A stretch of DNA of 64,000 bases from Leifsonia sp. Root112D2. Its GTDB lineage: Bacteria; Actinomycetota; Actinomycetes; Actinomycetales; Microbacteriaceae. Each line of letters begins with the position of its first letter. Within the stretch, counting starts at the first letter, position 1. This document shows positions 24,939 through 32,697 of this stretch, piece after piece. The translations under genes and the position numbers were made by a program. The stretch lies in contig NZ_LMCU01000001.1 of the NCBI RefSeq assembly GCF_001424905.1, forward strand, positions 1 through 64,000, written 5' to 3'. The notes beneath the pieces were generated by a model that ran no database searches, was not told the DNA's origin, and was given only the letters and a program-made list of their open reading frames with translations.

Positions 24939-26390
24939 ATGATGACGGCATCCGAATATGACGTGATAGTTATAGGCGCAGGCGCCGTCGGCGAGAACGT
25001 GGCCGACCGCGCGGTGCAGGGCGGAATGCGCACGGTCATCGTGGAGAGCGAACTCGTCGGTGGCGAGTGCTCGTACTGGGCCTGCATGCCGTCGAAGGCC
25101 CTGTTGCGCAGTGCGGCCCTGTTGCGCGCAGCCGAGAAGGTCGGGGGCGCGCGCGAGGCCGTCACCGGTGAGCTGGACGTGGCCGCAGTGCTCAAGCGGC
25201 GCGACACGATGACCAGTAACTGGAAGGACGACGGGCAGGTCGAGTGGCTGAACGGCGCGGGCATCGATCTCGTGCGTGGCCATGCCAGAATCACGGCCCC
25301 ACGGGAGGTCACCGTGACCGGCGCCGACGGCTCGGTCACGGTGCTGACCGCGAAACACGCCGTCTCGGTGTGCACCGGTTCCGCCTCGCTCCTGCCCGAC
25401 ATCCCGGGCCTCGCCGACGCGCAGCCCTGGACCAGCCGCGACGCCACGAGCGTGAAGGGCGTTCCGACGACGCTGGCCATCATCGGCGGCGGGGTGGTCG
25501 CGGCGGAGATGGCAACCGCGTACGCGGGCTTCGGCACCGTCGTGCACCTGATCGCCCGCGGCGCCCTGCTGGCCAACAACGAGCCGTTCGCGGGAGAGCT
25601 CGTCGCCGACTCCCTCGAGAAGCTTGGCGTGCACCTGCATCTGGGGGTCTCTCCCACCGAGGTGCATCGCACGCCCGGCCAGACCGTGGCCCTCACCCTC
25701 AGTGACGGTGAGGAACTCGTCACCGAAGAGGTGCTGGTGGCAACGGGTCGGGTGCCCCAGACCGGCGATCTGGGCCTCGAAAACATCGGGTTGGCCGCCA
25801 ATGAGTGGCTGCACGTCGACGACAGCATGCTCGTGCATGGCGCGGACAACAGCGCGCTCGAAGGCGACTGGCTCTATGCCGTCGGAGACGTGAACCATCG
25901 TGCGCTGCTCACCCATCAGGGCAAATACCAGGCCCGCATCGCCGGGGACGCGATAGCCGCACGCGCCAAGGGAGTGCGGGTCTCGGGCGATCCGTGGTCG
26001 GCGTGCACCGCAACGGCCGACCACCAGTCGGTGCCGCAGGTGACGTTCACCGACCCGGAGGTCGCATCCGTGGGTCTCACGGCGGCGCAGGCCGAGAAGG
26101 CCGGCTATCGCACCCGTGTTGTCGACTATGCGATCAGCAACGTGGCGGGCGCCAGCATCAACGCCGACGGCTATGTGGGCCAGGCGCGCATGGTGGTCGA
26201 CGAGGATCGGCACGTGTTGCTCGGCGTGACCTTCGTGGGGACGGATGTCGGTGAGCTGTTGCACTCGGCGACCATCGCTATCGTCGGCGAGGTGACGATC
26301 GACCGGTTGTGGCACGCGGTGCCGTCGTATCCGACGCTCAGCGAAGTGTGGCTGCGGCTGCTCGAAAGCTATGGTCGGCCCACTCCGTGA
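24939..26390 (+). CDS. FAD-dependent pyridine nucleotide-disulfide oxidoreductase
   Basis: This protein of about 483 residues is of the dihydrolipoamide dehydrogenase/mercuric reductase/glutathione reductase family. It has the FAD motif DVIVIGAGAVGENVA, the redox-active disulfide GGECSYWACMPSK, the NAD(P) motif TLAIIGGGVVAAEMA, the second FAD motif YAVGDVNHRALLTHQG, and the dimerisation domain from ~350. The canonical C-terminal His-Glu pair is replaced by LWHAVPSYPTLSEVW, which still carries a His and Glu. It is not next to 2-oxoacid dehydrogenase genes, so it may act on another disulfide, and the acceptor is unknown. ATG 24939 has GGGAG upstream. The stop overlaps the next gene (GTGA). Confidence 0.82.
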   Translation: MMTASEYDVIVIGAGAVGENVADRAVQGGMRTVIVESELVGGECSYWACMPSKALLRSAALLRAAEKVGGAREAVTGELDVAAVLKRRDTMTSNWKDDGQVEWLNGAGIDLVRGHARITAPREVTVTGADGSVTVLTAKHAVSVCTGSASLLPDIPGLADAQPWTSRDATSVKGVPTTLAIIGGGVVAAEMATAYAGFGTVVHLIARGALLANNEPFAGELVADSLEKLGVHLHLGVSPTEVHRTPGQTVALTLSDGEELVTEEVLVATGRVPQTGDLGLENIGLAANEWLHVDDSMLVHGADNSALEGDWLYAVGDVNHRALLTHQGKYQARIAGDAIAARAKGVRVSGDPWSACTATADHQSVPQVTFTDPEVASVGLTAAQAEKAGYRTRVVDYAISNVAGASINADGYVGQARMVVDEDRHVLLGVTFVGTDVGELLHSATIAIVGEVTIDRLWHAVPSYPTLSEVWLRLLESYGRPTP

Positions 26391-26779
26391 TCCGTGGGGT
26401 TCTGAGGGACTCGACGCGCGCGCTCACCCAGCTCGTGTTCGACTCCCCGCTCAGCCGGGCGGGGTACCTGTATGCCACGCTTGTCGGTCTGACGTGGGGA
26501 TTCATCTGGAGTACCGGTCGCGTCGAGCGCCGGGCCGGCCTCTTCGTGTTTCGCGGCATGCCCAGCTGGGCGTTCGGTCGTGGCGGATCCTGTGTGGGCG
26601 CCTGCTACCTGACCGCGCAGAACGTCAGCGACGATGTGCTTGAGCACGAGGCCGTGCACAAGCGACAGTGGCAGCGCTACGGCATGATCTTTCCGCTGCT
26701 GTATTTTGTGGCCGGGCGTAATCCGCTGAAGAATCGGTATGAGATCGAGGCGGGCCTCGAGAAGGGCGGATACCTGTGA
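26387..26779 (+). CDS. Small HExxH metalloprotease-like membrane-associated protein
   Basis: This 130-residue protein starts at GTG 26387, which overlaps the stop of the preceding flavoenzyme (GTGA). One hydrophobic segment is near residue 25-42. A zinc-protease motif is clear: HEAVH (87-91) followed by KRQWQRYG and, further on, NRYEIEA with a Glu (about 119) placed to be the third ligand. GGSCVGACY at 66-73 provides two Cys. This pattern (HExxHxxQ...NxYExxA) is found in many short, uncharacterised bacterial proteins. Its stop overlaps the downstream SDR start by four bases, so all three genes are probably co-translated. Protease activity is not shown. Confidence 0.65.
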   Translation: MIRGVLRDSTRALTQLVFDSPLSRAGYLYATLVGLTWGFIWSTGRVERRAGLFVFRGMPSWAFGRGGSCVGACYLTAQNVSDDVLEHEAVHKRQWQRYGMIFPLLYFVAGRNPLKNRYEIEAGLEKGGYL

Positions 26780-27630
26780 GCGGCGCACGACGCACCATCG
26801 TGATCACCGGTGCGAGCTCGGGAATCGGCGCCATCGCCGCCGCGCGGCTGGCCGATGAGGGGGCGGATGTCGCCGTCGTCGGTCGCAACGCGGAGCGCAC
26901 GCGGGCCGTCGCCGATCGCGTGAACGGCACGGCGTTCCTCGCCGACTACGACCACCTCGACGATGTGCACGCACTCGCCGCAGCACTGCTGGCGCGCTAC
27001 GAGCGCATTGACGTGCTGGCCAACAATGCTGGCGGCATCGTGCCGAGGCGCGCCCTCACGGTAGACGGTAACGAGCGCATCATTCAGGCGAATCACCTGG
27101 CGCCGTTTCTGCTGACGAATCTGCTGCTGCCGCGGTTGATCGAGTCGGCCACGGCGACGGATGCGCCGGTGCGCGTGGTTTCGACGGCGAGCATGGCGAA
27201 CCGGTTCGGCCATCTGCGACTCGACGATCTCAACTGGGCGAAGCGAGCCTGGCTGGGCGGATGGCGCGCGTACGGAACCTCGAAGCTCGCGACGATCCTG
27301 TTCATCCGCGAACTCGCGGAGCGGATGACGGGCACAGGCGTCTCGGCATATTCGGTACACCCCGGCATCGTGGCCACGAGCTTCGGCATGGGCATCGCGG
27401 CGATGCGCGCGGCGAACGCGCTCACGGCCGGGCGTTACGGCATTTCGGCCGCGGAGGGTGCCGCGCCACTGGTGGCGCTGGCGGCATCCGCCCCCGTCGG
27501 CGCCCCGAGCGGAACCTACTTCGATCGCCTGAGCGCCAACGGCCGTGTGGTCGCGCAGGCGCACGATGCTCAGCTCGGCCGCGACCTCTGGCGCCTCTCG
27601 GCCCAACTCGTCGGCCTCCCCGCCGACTAG
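26776..27630 (+). CDS. Short-chain dehydrogenase/reductase
   Basis: This 284-residue SDR starts at GTG 26776, overlapping the previous stop. The coenzyme motif is IVITGASSGIGAIAAARL, a Gly-Arg-Asn at VVGRNAERT favours NADP(H), and NNAGG, VVSTASM and YGTSK give the Asn-Ser-Tyr-Lys tetrad. The C-terminal region VHPGIVATSFG is typical of the retinol-dehydrogenase/WW-oxidoreductase-like subgroup. It is the last gene of the three-gene unit starting at 24939. The substrate is unknown. Confidence 0.78.
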   Translation: MSGARRTIVITGASSGIGAIAAARLADEGADVAVVGRNAERTRAVADRVNGTAFLADYDHLDDVHALAAALLARYERIDVLANNAGGIVPRRALTVDGNERIIQANHLAPFLLTNLLLPRLIESATATDAPVRVVSTASMANRFGHLRLDDLNWAKRAWLGGWRAYGTSKLATILFIRELAERMTGTGVSAYSVHPGIVATSFGMGIAAMRAANALTAGRYGISAAEGAAPLVALAASAPVGAPSGTYFDRLSANGRVVAQAHDAQLGRDLWRLSAQLVGLPAD

Positions 27631-27674
27631 CCCCGCCTGTCCGCTCGCCCGCCCCTCCGCCTCTCCTGTCCGAA

Positions 27675-27755
27675 CCAAAACGACGGAGATTGTGGCCCTC
27701 TGGGTAGCAAAGGAGCTGTTTCGTGCCCGAACGAGGTGTTTCTCCGTCGTTGTGG
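27675..27755. repeat. 81-bp palindromic-ended element, copy 1
   Basis: The element begins with CCAAAACGACGGA and ends with TCCGTCGTTGTGG, nearly reverse complements, around a 55-base middle. A second element of exactly 81 bp with the same ends occurs in inverted orientation at 37858-37938; their middles share little sequence. It lies in the 196-bp gap between convergent genes. There is no T-tract, and no coding potential is seen. Confidence 0.65.
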
Positions 27756-27826
27756 CTCGGGGCGCGCGGGGAAGGGTCGGCTGTGGCATGGCCAAGCCGG
27801 GATGCGGGTCGGGCGAGCGCGGGGCG

Positions 27827-28291
27827 CTAGTGGGCGGTGCGCAGGCCGAAGGCAGCGGGGGTGGCCACGGCATCCGGAGCCATACCGACGGTGTCGATGA
27901 GGTGGTCGTAGACCGCCGACACCGTGCGGTAGTCGCCCGTGAGCAACGCCCGAGTCGCCCCGGGGCCATCGCACAGCATCTCGGCCGTCCAGGCACGCAC
28001 GGCGCGGCCGACGGCCTCACCGGGTGCACACGCGGATGCCGTTCCAGGCCTGCCGCTGCGGGCGGCGCGGGGCAACCACGTGATGGTCATGCGCATCGGC
28101 GCGGCGAGCAGGGCGACGTCGGACACCCCGTCGGTCTCGATGAACACGCGACCGCGCGCGCACAGCGGAAGCATCGCCAGCTCGGCCTCCAACTCGCTCA
28201 GCGACGACTCGTCACCGACGACGAGATACTGCACCCGGTCGTCGTGATGCGCGGTCTGTCCGGTGTGCGCGGCATGGTCTGGCTGATACAT
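27827..28291 (-). CDS. Stand-alone SIP (siderophore-interacting protein) domain
   Basis: This protein of about 154 residues corresponds to the C-terminal NAD(P)H-binding half of siderophore-interacting proteins (PF04954): VQYLVVGDESSLSELEAELAML near the start, GRVFIETDGVSDVA in the middle, and RAWTAEMLCDGPGATRALLTG. Full ViuB/FhuF-like SIP ferric reductases of ~270 residues have an N-terminal FAD domain that is missing here. ATG 28291 is used; an upstream in-frame start would lie within the iron box. The gene is controlled by a strong DtxR/IdeR-type box. A role in removing iron from siderophores or in flavin/NAD chemistry is inferred. Confidence 0.75.
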   Translation of the reverse strand: MYQPDHAAHTGQTAHHDDRVQYLVVGDESSLSELEAELAMLPLCARGRVFIETDGVSDVALLAAPMRMTITWLPRAARSGRPGTASACAPGEAVGRAVRAWTAEMLCDGPGATRALLTGDYRTVSAVYDHLIDTVGMAPDAVATPAAFGLRTAH

Positions 28292-28302
28292 ATCTTCTTC
28301 AG

Positions 28303-28321
28303 TATAGGCAAGCCTTACCTC
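28303..28321 (-). promoter_or_regulatory. DtxR/IdeR-type iron box
   Basis: TATAGGCAAGCCTTACCTC is a close match to the 19-bp iron box (TWAGGTWAGSCTWACCTWA, seen from the opposite strand as GAGGTAAGGCTTGCCTATA). It lies 12 bp upstream of the SIP-domain ATG, on the template side of its promoter. Repression by the iron-loaded regulator would place this gene in the iron-starvation regulon. Confidence 0.75.
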
Positions 28322-28406
28322 AGCTAAAAGACAGCGGCCGATGCTCCCGCCAAACACCCAGCAACGCCGCACCCAGCGACACAGCGCCCAGCGCCACCGG
28401 CGCCGC

Positions 28407-29831
28407 TCACCAGCACGACGGATGCCGCTGCTGCCACCGCACCCGCCGCTCCAGCTGCGCGCCCAGCGCCAGCAGCGTCGCCTCGCCGCCGGGCCGACCG
28501 ATCAACTGAACCCCCATGGGCAGCCCCTCCTCGGTCATCGAGATCGGCAGGGTGATCGCCGGCACCCCGCTCACATTCACCATTGAGGTGAACGGCGTGT
28601 ACTGCACCTGCTGCTCGAAGTTGTGCTCGCCATCCTCGGCATCGAAGAAGCCGAGTGGTCGCGGCGTCATCGCCATCGCGGGAGTGAGCACGGCGTCGAA
28701 GCGTGAGAGCTGATGAATGAACGAGCGCTCATACGCGGTCAACGCCCCCAGCGACTCGGCCAACTGCCGCGCCGACAGCTCGCGCCCGCGGTGCAGGAGC
28801 CATTGCGTCAGCGGCTCAAGCAGGCGCTCCGCCTCGCCCTCCGCCGGGATGTTCGCCGCACCCGCCTGCCAAATGGTGCGGAACGCCGGCGCGTACGTCG
28901 CATCCGGCTCGAGCGCGGTCTCTTCCATGCCGTGTCCCATGGCAGTGAACGCCGAGACGGCCTCGTCCAGGGCGGCCCGCGCCTCGGGTGCGATGCGGAT
29001 GTCGTAAGCATCGTCCCACGCGGAAGTGGTCATCACGCCGAGCTGGTATCGGCCCTCCCCGCGCACCGCCGCCGCGAGCAACGGAGCGCCGTCGCCCGGC
29101 GCCCGCAGCGTGTAGTGGTGGTCGATGCGACCGCCCACCCGCGCGATCATGCCGTCGAGCAGTAGCGCGGCATCCGCCACCGTGCGCGCGAGCGGGCCCG
29201 CGACCGGAAGCCCCGCGAGCGCGGCAATGCCGCTGCCCCCGGGAACCAGCCCGCGCGACGGCTTCAGGCCGACAAGCCCACATGCCGCTGCGGGAATACG
29301 TATGGATCCACCGCCGTCGCTGCCCGGAGCGAACGGCAGCATTCCGGATGCGACGGCCGTCGCAGCCCCGCCGCTGGACCCGCCGGAGCCCCGCGTCACA
29401 TCCCACGGGTTGCGCGCCGGTGGCGCCGCGAGGCTCTCGGTGTACGCGGGCAGGCCGAACTCGGGGGTGTTGGTCTTGCCCAGGCTCACTCCCCCGGCGG
29501 CGTCGAGCGTCTCGACGATCTCGTCGGAGGTGTCGGGCACGAAGTCGGCGAACAGGCGTGACCCGAAGCCGGCGTGTACTCCGGCGCGGAGCCACAGGTC
29601 TTTGTCCCCGAACGGCAGCCCCCACAGCGGCGCGGTCTTCGCCACGTCGCGCCGCACGGTGCGCGCACGCTCGCGCGCAGCATCCGGTGTCACCGTCACG
29701 AAGGCGCCAAACTCGGGGTTCAGCCGCTCGATGCGGGCGAGATAGTGCTCGGTGAGTTGGACGGGATCGATCTCACCGCGCTGCAGCGCCAGCCATTGTT
29801 CGTGGGCGCTCAAGTCATGGAGTTCAGCCAT
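28407..29831 (-). CDS. Amidase (amidase signature family)
   Basis: This 474-residue hydrolase of the amidase-signature superfamily cleaves C-N amide bonds. The catalytic Lys is K77 (PFGDKDLWLRAG), the cis-Ser is S152 in SGGSSGGAATAV and the nucleophile S176 in GSDGGGSIRIPA. The length and the N-terminal AHEQWLALQRGE helix fit 6-aminohexanoate/indoleacetamide-type amidases. It could also be a GatA-like protein, but it is not in a gatCAB operon, so a catabolic amidase is more likely. It is separated from the SIP gene by the ~85 bp holding the iron box. Confidence 0.85.
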   Translation of the reverse strand: MAELHDLSAHEQWLALQRGEIDPVQLTEHYLARIERLNPEFGAFVTVTPDAARERARTVRRDVAKTAPLWGLPFGDKDLWLRAGVHAGFGSRLFADFVPDTSDEIVETLDAAGGVSLGKTNTPEFGLPAYTESLAAPPARNPWDVTRGSGGSSGGAATAVASGMLPFAPGSDGGGSIRIPAAACGLVGLKPSRGLVPGGSGIAALAGLPVAGPLARTVADAALLLDGMIARVGGRIDHHYTLRAPGDGAPLLAAAVRGEGRYQLGVMTTSAWDDAYDIRIAPEARAALDEAVSAFTAMGHGMEETALEPDATYAPAFRTIWQAGAANIPAEGEAERLLEPLTQWLLHRGRELSARQLAESLGALTAYERSFIHQLSRFDAVLTPAMAMTPRPLGFFDAEDGEHNFEQQVQYTPFTSMVNVSGVPAITLPISMTEEGLPMGVQLIGRPGGEATLLALGAQLERRVRWQQRHPSCW

Positions 29832-29844
29832 TCTTTGAGGCTAC

Positions 29845-29893
29845 TTGACATCCGGGGGCCAACATGATTGGTTAGTTACATAAGTAACTAACC
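29845..29893 (+). promoter_or_regulatory. Promoter and inverted-repeat operator of the GntR-ABC operon
   Basis: TTGACA (29845-29850) is followed by a perfect inverted repeat with arms GGTTAGTTAC (29870-29879) and GTAACTAACC (29884-29893) around ATAA. The operator covers the -10 position, as expected for autorepression by the YtrA-type regulator encoded 50 bp downstream. No good -10 hexamer is seen outside the repeat. Confidence 0.6.
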
Positions 29894-29942
29894 GACGCAC
29901 CTTCCGAGGTGCGCAACCGAACCGCACACGAAAGAGGCAACC

Positions 29943-30302
29943 ATGATCGAAGAGGGCAAGCCGATCTTCGTTCAGATTGCGGAGCAGATCGAGAACGACA
30001 TCATCGGCGGCACCTACCCGGCTGAGACCCAAGTGCCTTCCACCAACGAGTTCGCGGCGTTTCACCGCATCAACCCGGCGACGGCCGGCAAGGGCGTGAA
30101 TCTGCTCGTGGACGACGGAATCCTCTACAAGAAACGAGGCATCGGCATGTTCGTCGCCGAGGGCGCCCGCGAGCGCCTCATCGCCAAACGCAGCGAAAGC
30201 TTCCGCCACGAATTCCTGCAGCCCCTCCTCACCGAGGCGGCAAAGCTCGGAATCACCGCGGAGCAATTGACCGACATGATTCGAAAGGACATCAGCGCAT
30301 GA
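29943..30302 (+). CDS. GntR-family regulator, YtrA subfamily
   Basis: This 119-residue repressor has an N-terminal winged helix (PIFVQIAEQIENDIIGGTYP, QVPSTNEFAAFHRINPATA) and only a short C-terminal helical tail, which is typical of the YtrA subfamily that controls adjacent ABC exporters in response to cell-envelope stress or antibiotics. It has GAAAGAGG upstream of ATG 29943. The stop overlaps the ATPase start by four bases, so the three genes form one operon behind the inverted repeat at 29870-29893. Confidence 0.85.
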   Translation: MIEEGKPIFVQIAEQIENDIIGGTYPAETQVPSTNEFAAFHRINPATAGKGVNLLVDDGILYKKRGIGMFVAEGARERLIAKRSESFRHEFLQPLLTEAAKLGITAEQLTDMIRKDISA

Positions 30303-31204
30303 CCATCACCACAAGCACTCCCGCCGTCGCCGTGCGCGGGCTCACCAAACAATTCGGCAGCTTCACCGCCCTCGACGACATCAGCTTCAGCCTGCAGCCG
30401 AACATGATCCACGGGCTGCTGGGCCGCAACGGCGCCGGCAAGACCACCATCATGCAGCTGCTCACCGGCCAGGACTTCATCACGCACGGCGAAGTGAGCG
30501 TCTTCGGCGACAAGCCGACCGAGAACGCCCGGGTGCTGCAGCACATCTGCTTCATCAAGGAGAGCCAGAAGTACCCCGACGACTTCAAGCCGAAGCACGT
30601 CTTCGCCAGTGCCCCCTGGTTCTTCGAGAACTGGGACGCTGAGTTCGCTGAGCAGCTCGTCAAGGATTTTCGGCTGCCGCTGAATCGCCGCATCAAGAAG
30701 CTCTCCCGCGGCCAGCTCTCCGCCGTCGGCGTGATAGTCGGCCTCGCCTCACGGGCGCCACTCACCTTCTTCGACGAGCCCTACCTGGGGCTGGATGCCG
30801 TTGCCCGGCAGATCTTCTACGACCGCCTTCTTGCCGACTACGCCGAGCATCCGCGCACCGTGGTCCTTTCGACGCACCTGATCGATGAGGTGGCCAACAT
30901 GCTCGAGCACGTCATCGTCATCGACGAGGGGCGCATCATTCTCGACGAGGAAGCGGAGGAGCTGCGCGGCTCGGCCACCTCAGTCGTGGGCAAGGCTGCG
31001 GCCGTTGACGAGTTCGTGGCCTCTCGCGAGGTCATTCATCGCGAGGCGATCGGAGGGCTGGCATCCGTTACCGTCGGCCGCCTCGATGCCGACGAGCGCC
31101 GTGCCGCGGTCGCTGCGGGGCTGGAGCTCTCCCCCGTGTCGCTGCAACAGCTCATCGTGCACATGACCCAGGTCTCGAGCAAGGAATTCGAGGAAAAAGC
31201 ATGA
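30299..31204 (+). CDS. ABC transporter ATP-binding protein
   Basis: This 301-residue ATPase of the drug/lantibiotic exporter type has Walker A GRNGAGKTTIM, signature LSRGQLSAV (SRGQ instead of SGGQ), Walker B LTFFDEPYLGLDAVAR and a switch His in LSTHLIDEVANML. The C-terminal extension after residue 215 is typical of YtrB-like ATPases. It overlaps both neighbours by four bases. Its partner is the following permease; the pair is probably an exporter involved in resistance to a cell-wall-active compound. Cargo is not known. Confidence 0.85.
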   Translation: MTITTSTPAVAVRGLTKQFGSFTALDDISFSLQPNMIHGLLGRNGAGKTTIMQLLTGQDFITHGEVSVFGDKPTENARVLQHICFIKESQKYPDDFKPKHVFASAPWFFENWDAEFAEQLVKDFRLPLNRRIKKLSRGQLSAVGVIVGLASRAPLTFFDEPYLGLDAVARQIFYDRLLADYAEHPRTVVLSTHLIDEVANMLEHVIVIDEGRIILDEEAEELRGSATSVVGKAAAVDEFVASREVIHREAIGGLASVTVGRLDADERRAAVAAGLELSPVSLQQLIVHMTQVSSKEFEEKA

Positions 31205-31983
31205 CCACCATCACCGAAACACGACCATTCACCGCGGATGCCCCGCACAGCACGCCGGCCGCCCGCGTCTGGCGGGTGGTGCGGCTGCAGCTGACCAACA
31301 AATGGAACACCATCGCCCTGCCGTGGGTGGTTCTCGGCGCCGTCTTCCTGATGAACTACGCGATCTGGCTGCTCATCGCTCAGTCGGCGAGCGCCAATGA
31401 CAAGTCCGACGCGCTCGAGGGCACCCAATGGTCGGGATCGACGTTCTTCATCTTCATCTACATGATGGTGGTGGCCATCCAGGCCATCAACGTGACGTTC
31501 TCGTTCGCGCTGGGATTCAGTGTGACCAGACGGGACTACTACCTGGGCACGGCGCTCACGTGGATTATTCTTTCTGCGGCACTGAGCATCGGCTTCGCCC
31601 TGCTCACCTACATCGAGCAGTGGACCGGCGGCTGGGGTCTCGGCGGTCATTTCTTCACGGCCATCTACTTCGACAACCAGAATCCGCTGCTGCGTGTCTT
31701 CACGCTCTTCGCCATGTTCCTGTTCTTCTTCTTCGTGGGCACGGCGAGCGCCACGATCTATGTTCGCTGGAAGATCAACGGGATGCTGGTGGCCGGTGCC
31801 GTCACGGCGATCCTGCTCATCGGGGCGATGGCCCTGATCGGCCTCACGCACAGCTGGGGTGCCGTGGGCGACTGGTTCGCGACGGTTGGACCGGCTGGCG
31901 TGGTGGCGTGGAGCCTGGTGATCACGGTCATCGCGGCCGTCGCGGGTTTCTTCATTCTGCGCAGGGCCACCCCGAAGAGCTAG
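31201..31983 (+). CDS. ABC-type permease (six-helix exporter)
   Basis: This 260-residue polytopic protein with about six membrane segments (ALPWVVLGAVFLMNYAIWLL, FFIFIYMMVVAIQAINVTF, LGTALTWIILSAALSIGFAL and three more) follows the YtrA-type regulator and ATPase. It has no similarity to the two-permease YtrC/YtrD proteins beyond topology. It overlaps the ATPase stop by four bases, and the region after its stop (31984-32029) contains only a 13-bp GTGAGACGACGTG shared with the hairpin at 22359. It is the membrane half of the exporter. Confidence 0.75.
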   Translation: MTTITETRPFTADAPHSTPAARVWRVVRLQLTNKWNTIALPWVVLGAVFLMNYAIWLLIAQSASANDKSDALEGTQWSGSTFFIFIYMMVVAIQAINVTFSFALGFSVTRRDYYLGTALTWIILSAALSIGFALLTYIEQWTGGWGLGGHFFTAIYFDNQNPLLRVFTLFAMFLFFFFVGTASATIYVRWKINGMLVAGAVTAILLIGAMALIGLTHSWGAVGDWFATVGPAGVVAWSLVITVIAAVAGFFILRRATPKS

Positions 31984-32029
31984 CCGCTACGCCGCGGCCC
32001 GCCCGAATCATCGTGAGACGACGTGGGGG

Positions 32030-32608
32030 CTACTTCAGGGAGCGCTGCATCAGGATGGTGCCGAGCCAGCGATCGAACTTGAAGCCAACCCGGCCCATGC
32101 GCCCGATCTCGACGAAGCCGAAGCGTTCGTGCATCGCAATCGAGGCCTCGGCACCGCGGTCGGCAATCACCGCGATCATCTCCTTGAGCCCCGCCGCCTT
32201 GGATCGCTCGATCAGCTCCGCCATGAGCACCGAGCCCAGGCCCTTGCCGGTCGCGGCCGCGCCGAGGTAGATCGAGTTCTCCACCGTGTAGCGGTAGGCC
32301 TTCTTCTGCTTCCACGGCGAGACAAGGGCATATCCCAGAATGTGGCCACGCGGCGAGACTGCCACGATGAACGGCATGTTCAGCTTGGCCAGGTAGGCGA
32401 ACTTGGATCTCCACTCGCGCAGCGTCATCGCATCCTCGTCAAAGGTCACGGTGCTGTTGGCCACGTAGTGGTTGTAGATCTCGCGGATGTCGGGCAGGTC
32501 GCCCGCCGCCGCCTCACGAATGGCGTAGTCGAACTGCGGCTCCTCGGCCGGCGGCTTGCGCAGCTCGCGCGGCAGCTCGCGCCGGGGCTGGTATTCCTCT
32601 TCAAGCAC
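32030..32608 (-). CDS. GNAT acetyltransferase (phosphinothricin-acetyltransferase-like)
   Basis: This 192-residue GNAT protein has YAIREAAAGDLPDIREIYNHYVANSTVTFDE at residues ~30-60, as in the phosphinothricin/methionine sulfoximine acetyltransferase group (PAT/YncA). The acetyl-CoA loop is SIYLGAAATGKGLGSVLMAEL and the C-terminal motif HERFGFVEIGRMGRVGFKFDRW. An acidic ~30-residue N-terminal extension is unusual. The group acetylates an amino acid analogue or alpha-amino acid. Short tandem repeats lie immediately upstream of its start. Confidence 0.78.
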   Translation of the reverse strand: MLEEEYQPRRELPRELRKPPAEEPQFDYAIREAAAGDLPDIREIYNHYVANSTVTFDEDAMTLREWRSKFAYLAKLNMPFIVAVSPRGHILGYALVSPWKQKKAYRYTVENSIYLGAAATGKGLGSVLMAELIERSKAAGLKEMIAVIADRGAEASIAMHERFGFVEIGRMGRVGFKFDRWLGTILMQRSLK

Positions 32609-32619
32609 CGCGGTTCACT

Positions 32620-32664
32620 TTCAGCACCGTCTTATTCAGCACCGTCTTATTCAGCACCGTCGAA
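32620..32664. repeat. Three 15-bp tandem repeats
   Basis: Three adjacent copies of TTCAGCACCGTCTTA (the last with CGAA at its end) fill 32620-32664 between the GNAT gene and the ung stop. A weaker copy with AAGCACCG may precede it at about 32601. Slippage-prone unit; no function is apparent. Confidence 0.7.
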
Positions 32665-32697
32665 TTCTACGCGTGCCGAGCATCCGCTGAACGCGCT

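Noticed and set aside
24366..26315. Long minus-strand open frame across the crotonase and disulfide reductase
   Set aside because: Antisense shadow; both plus-strand genes have clear motifs and proper starts.
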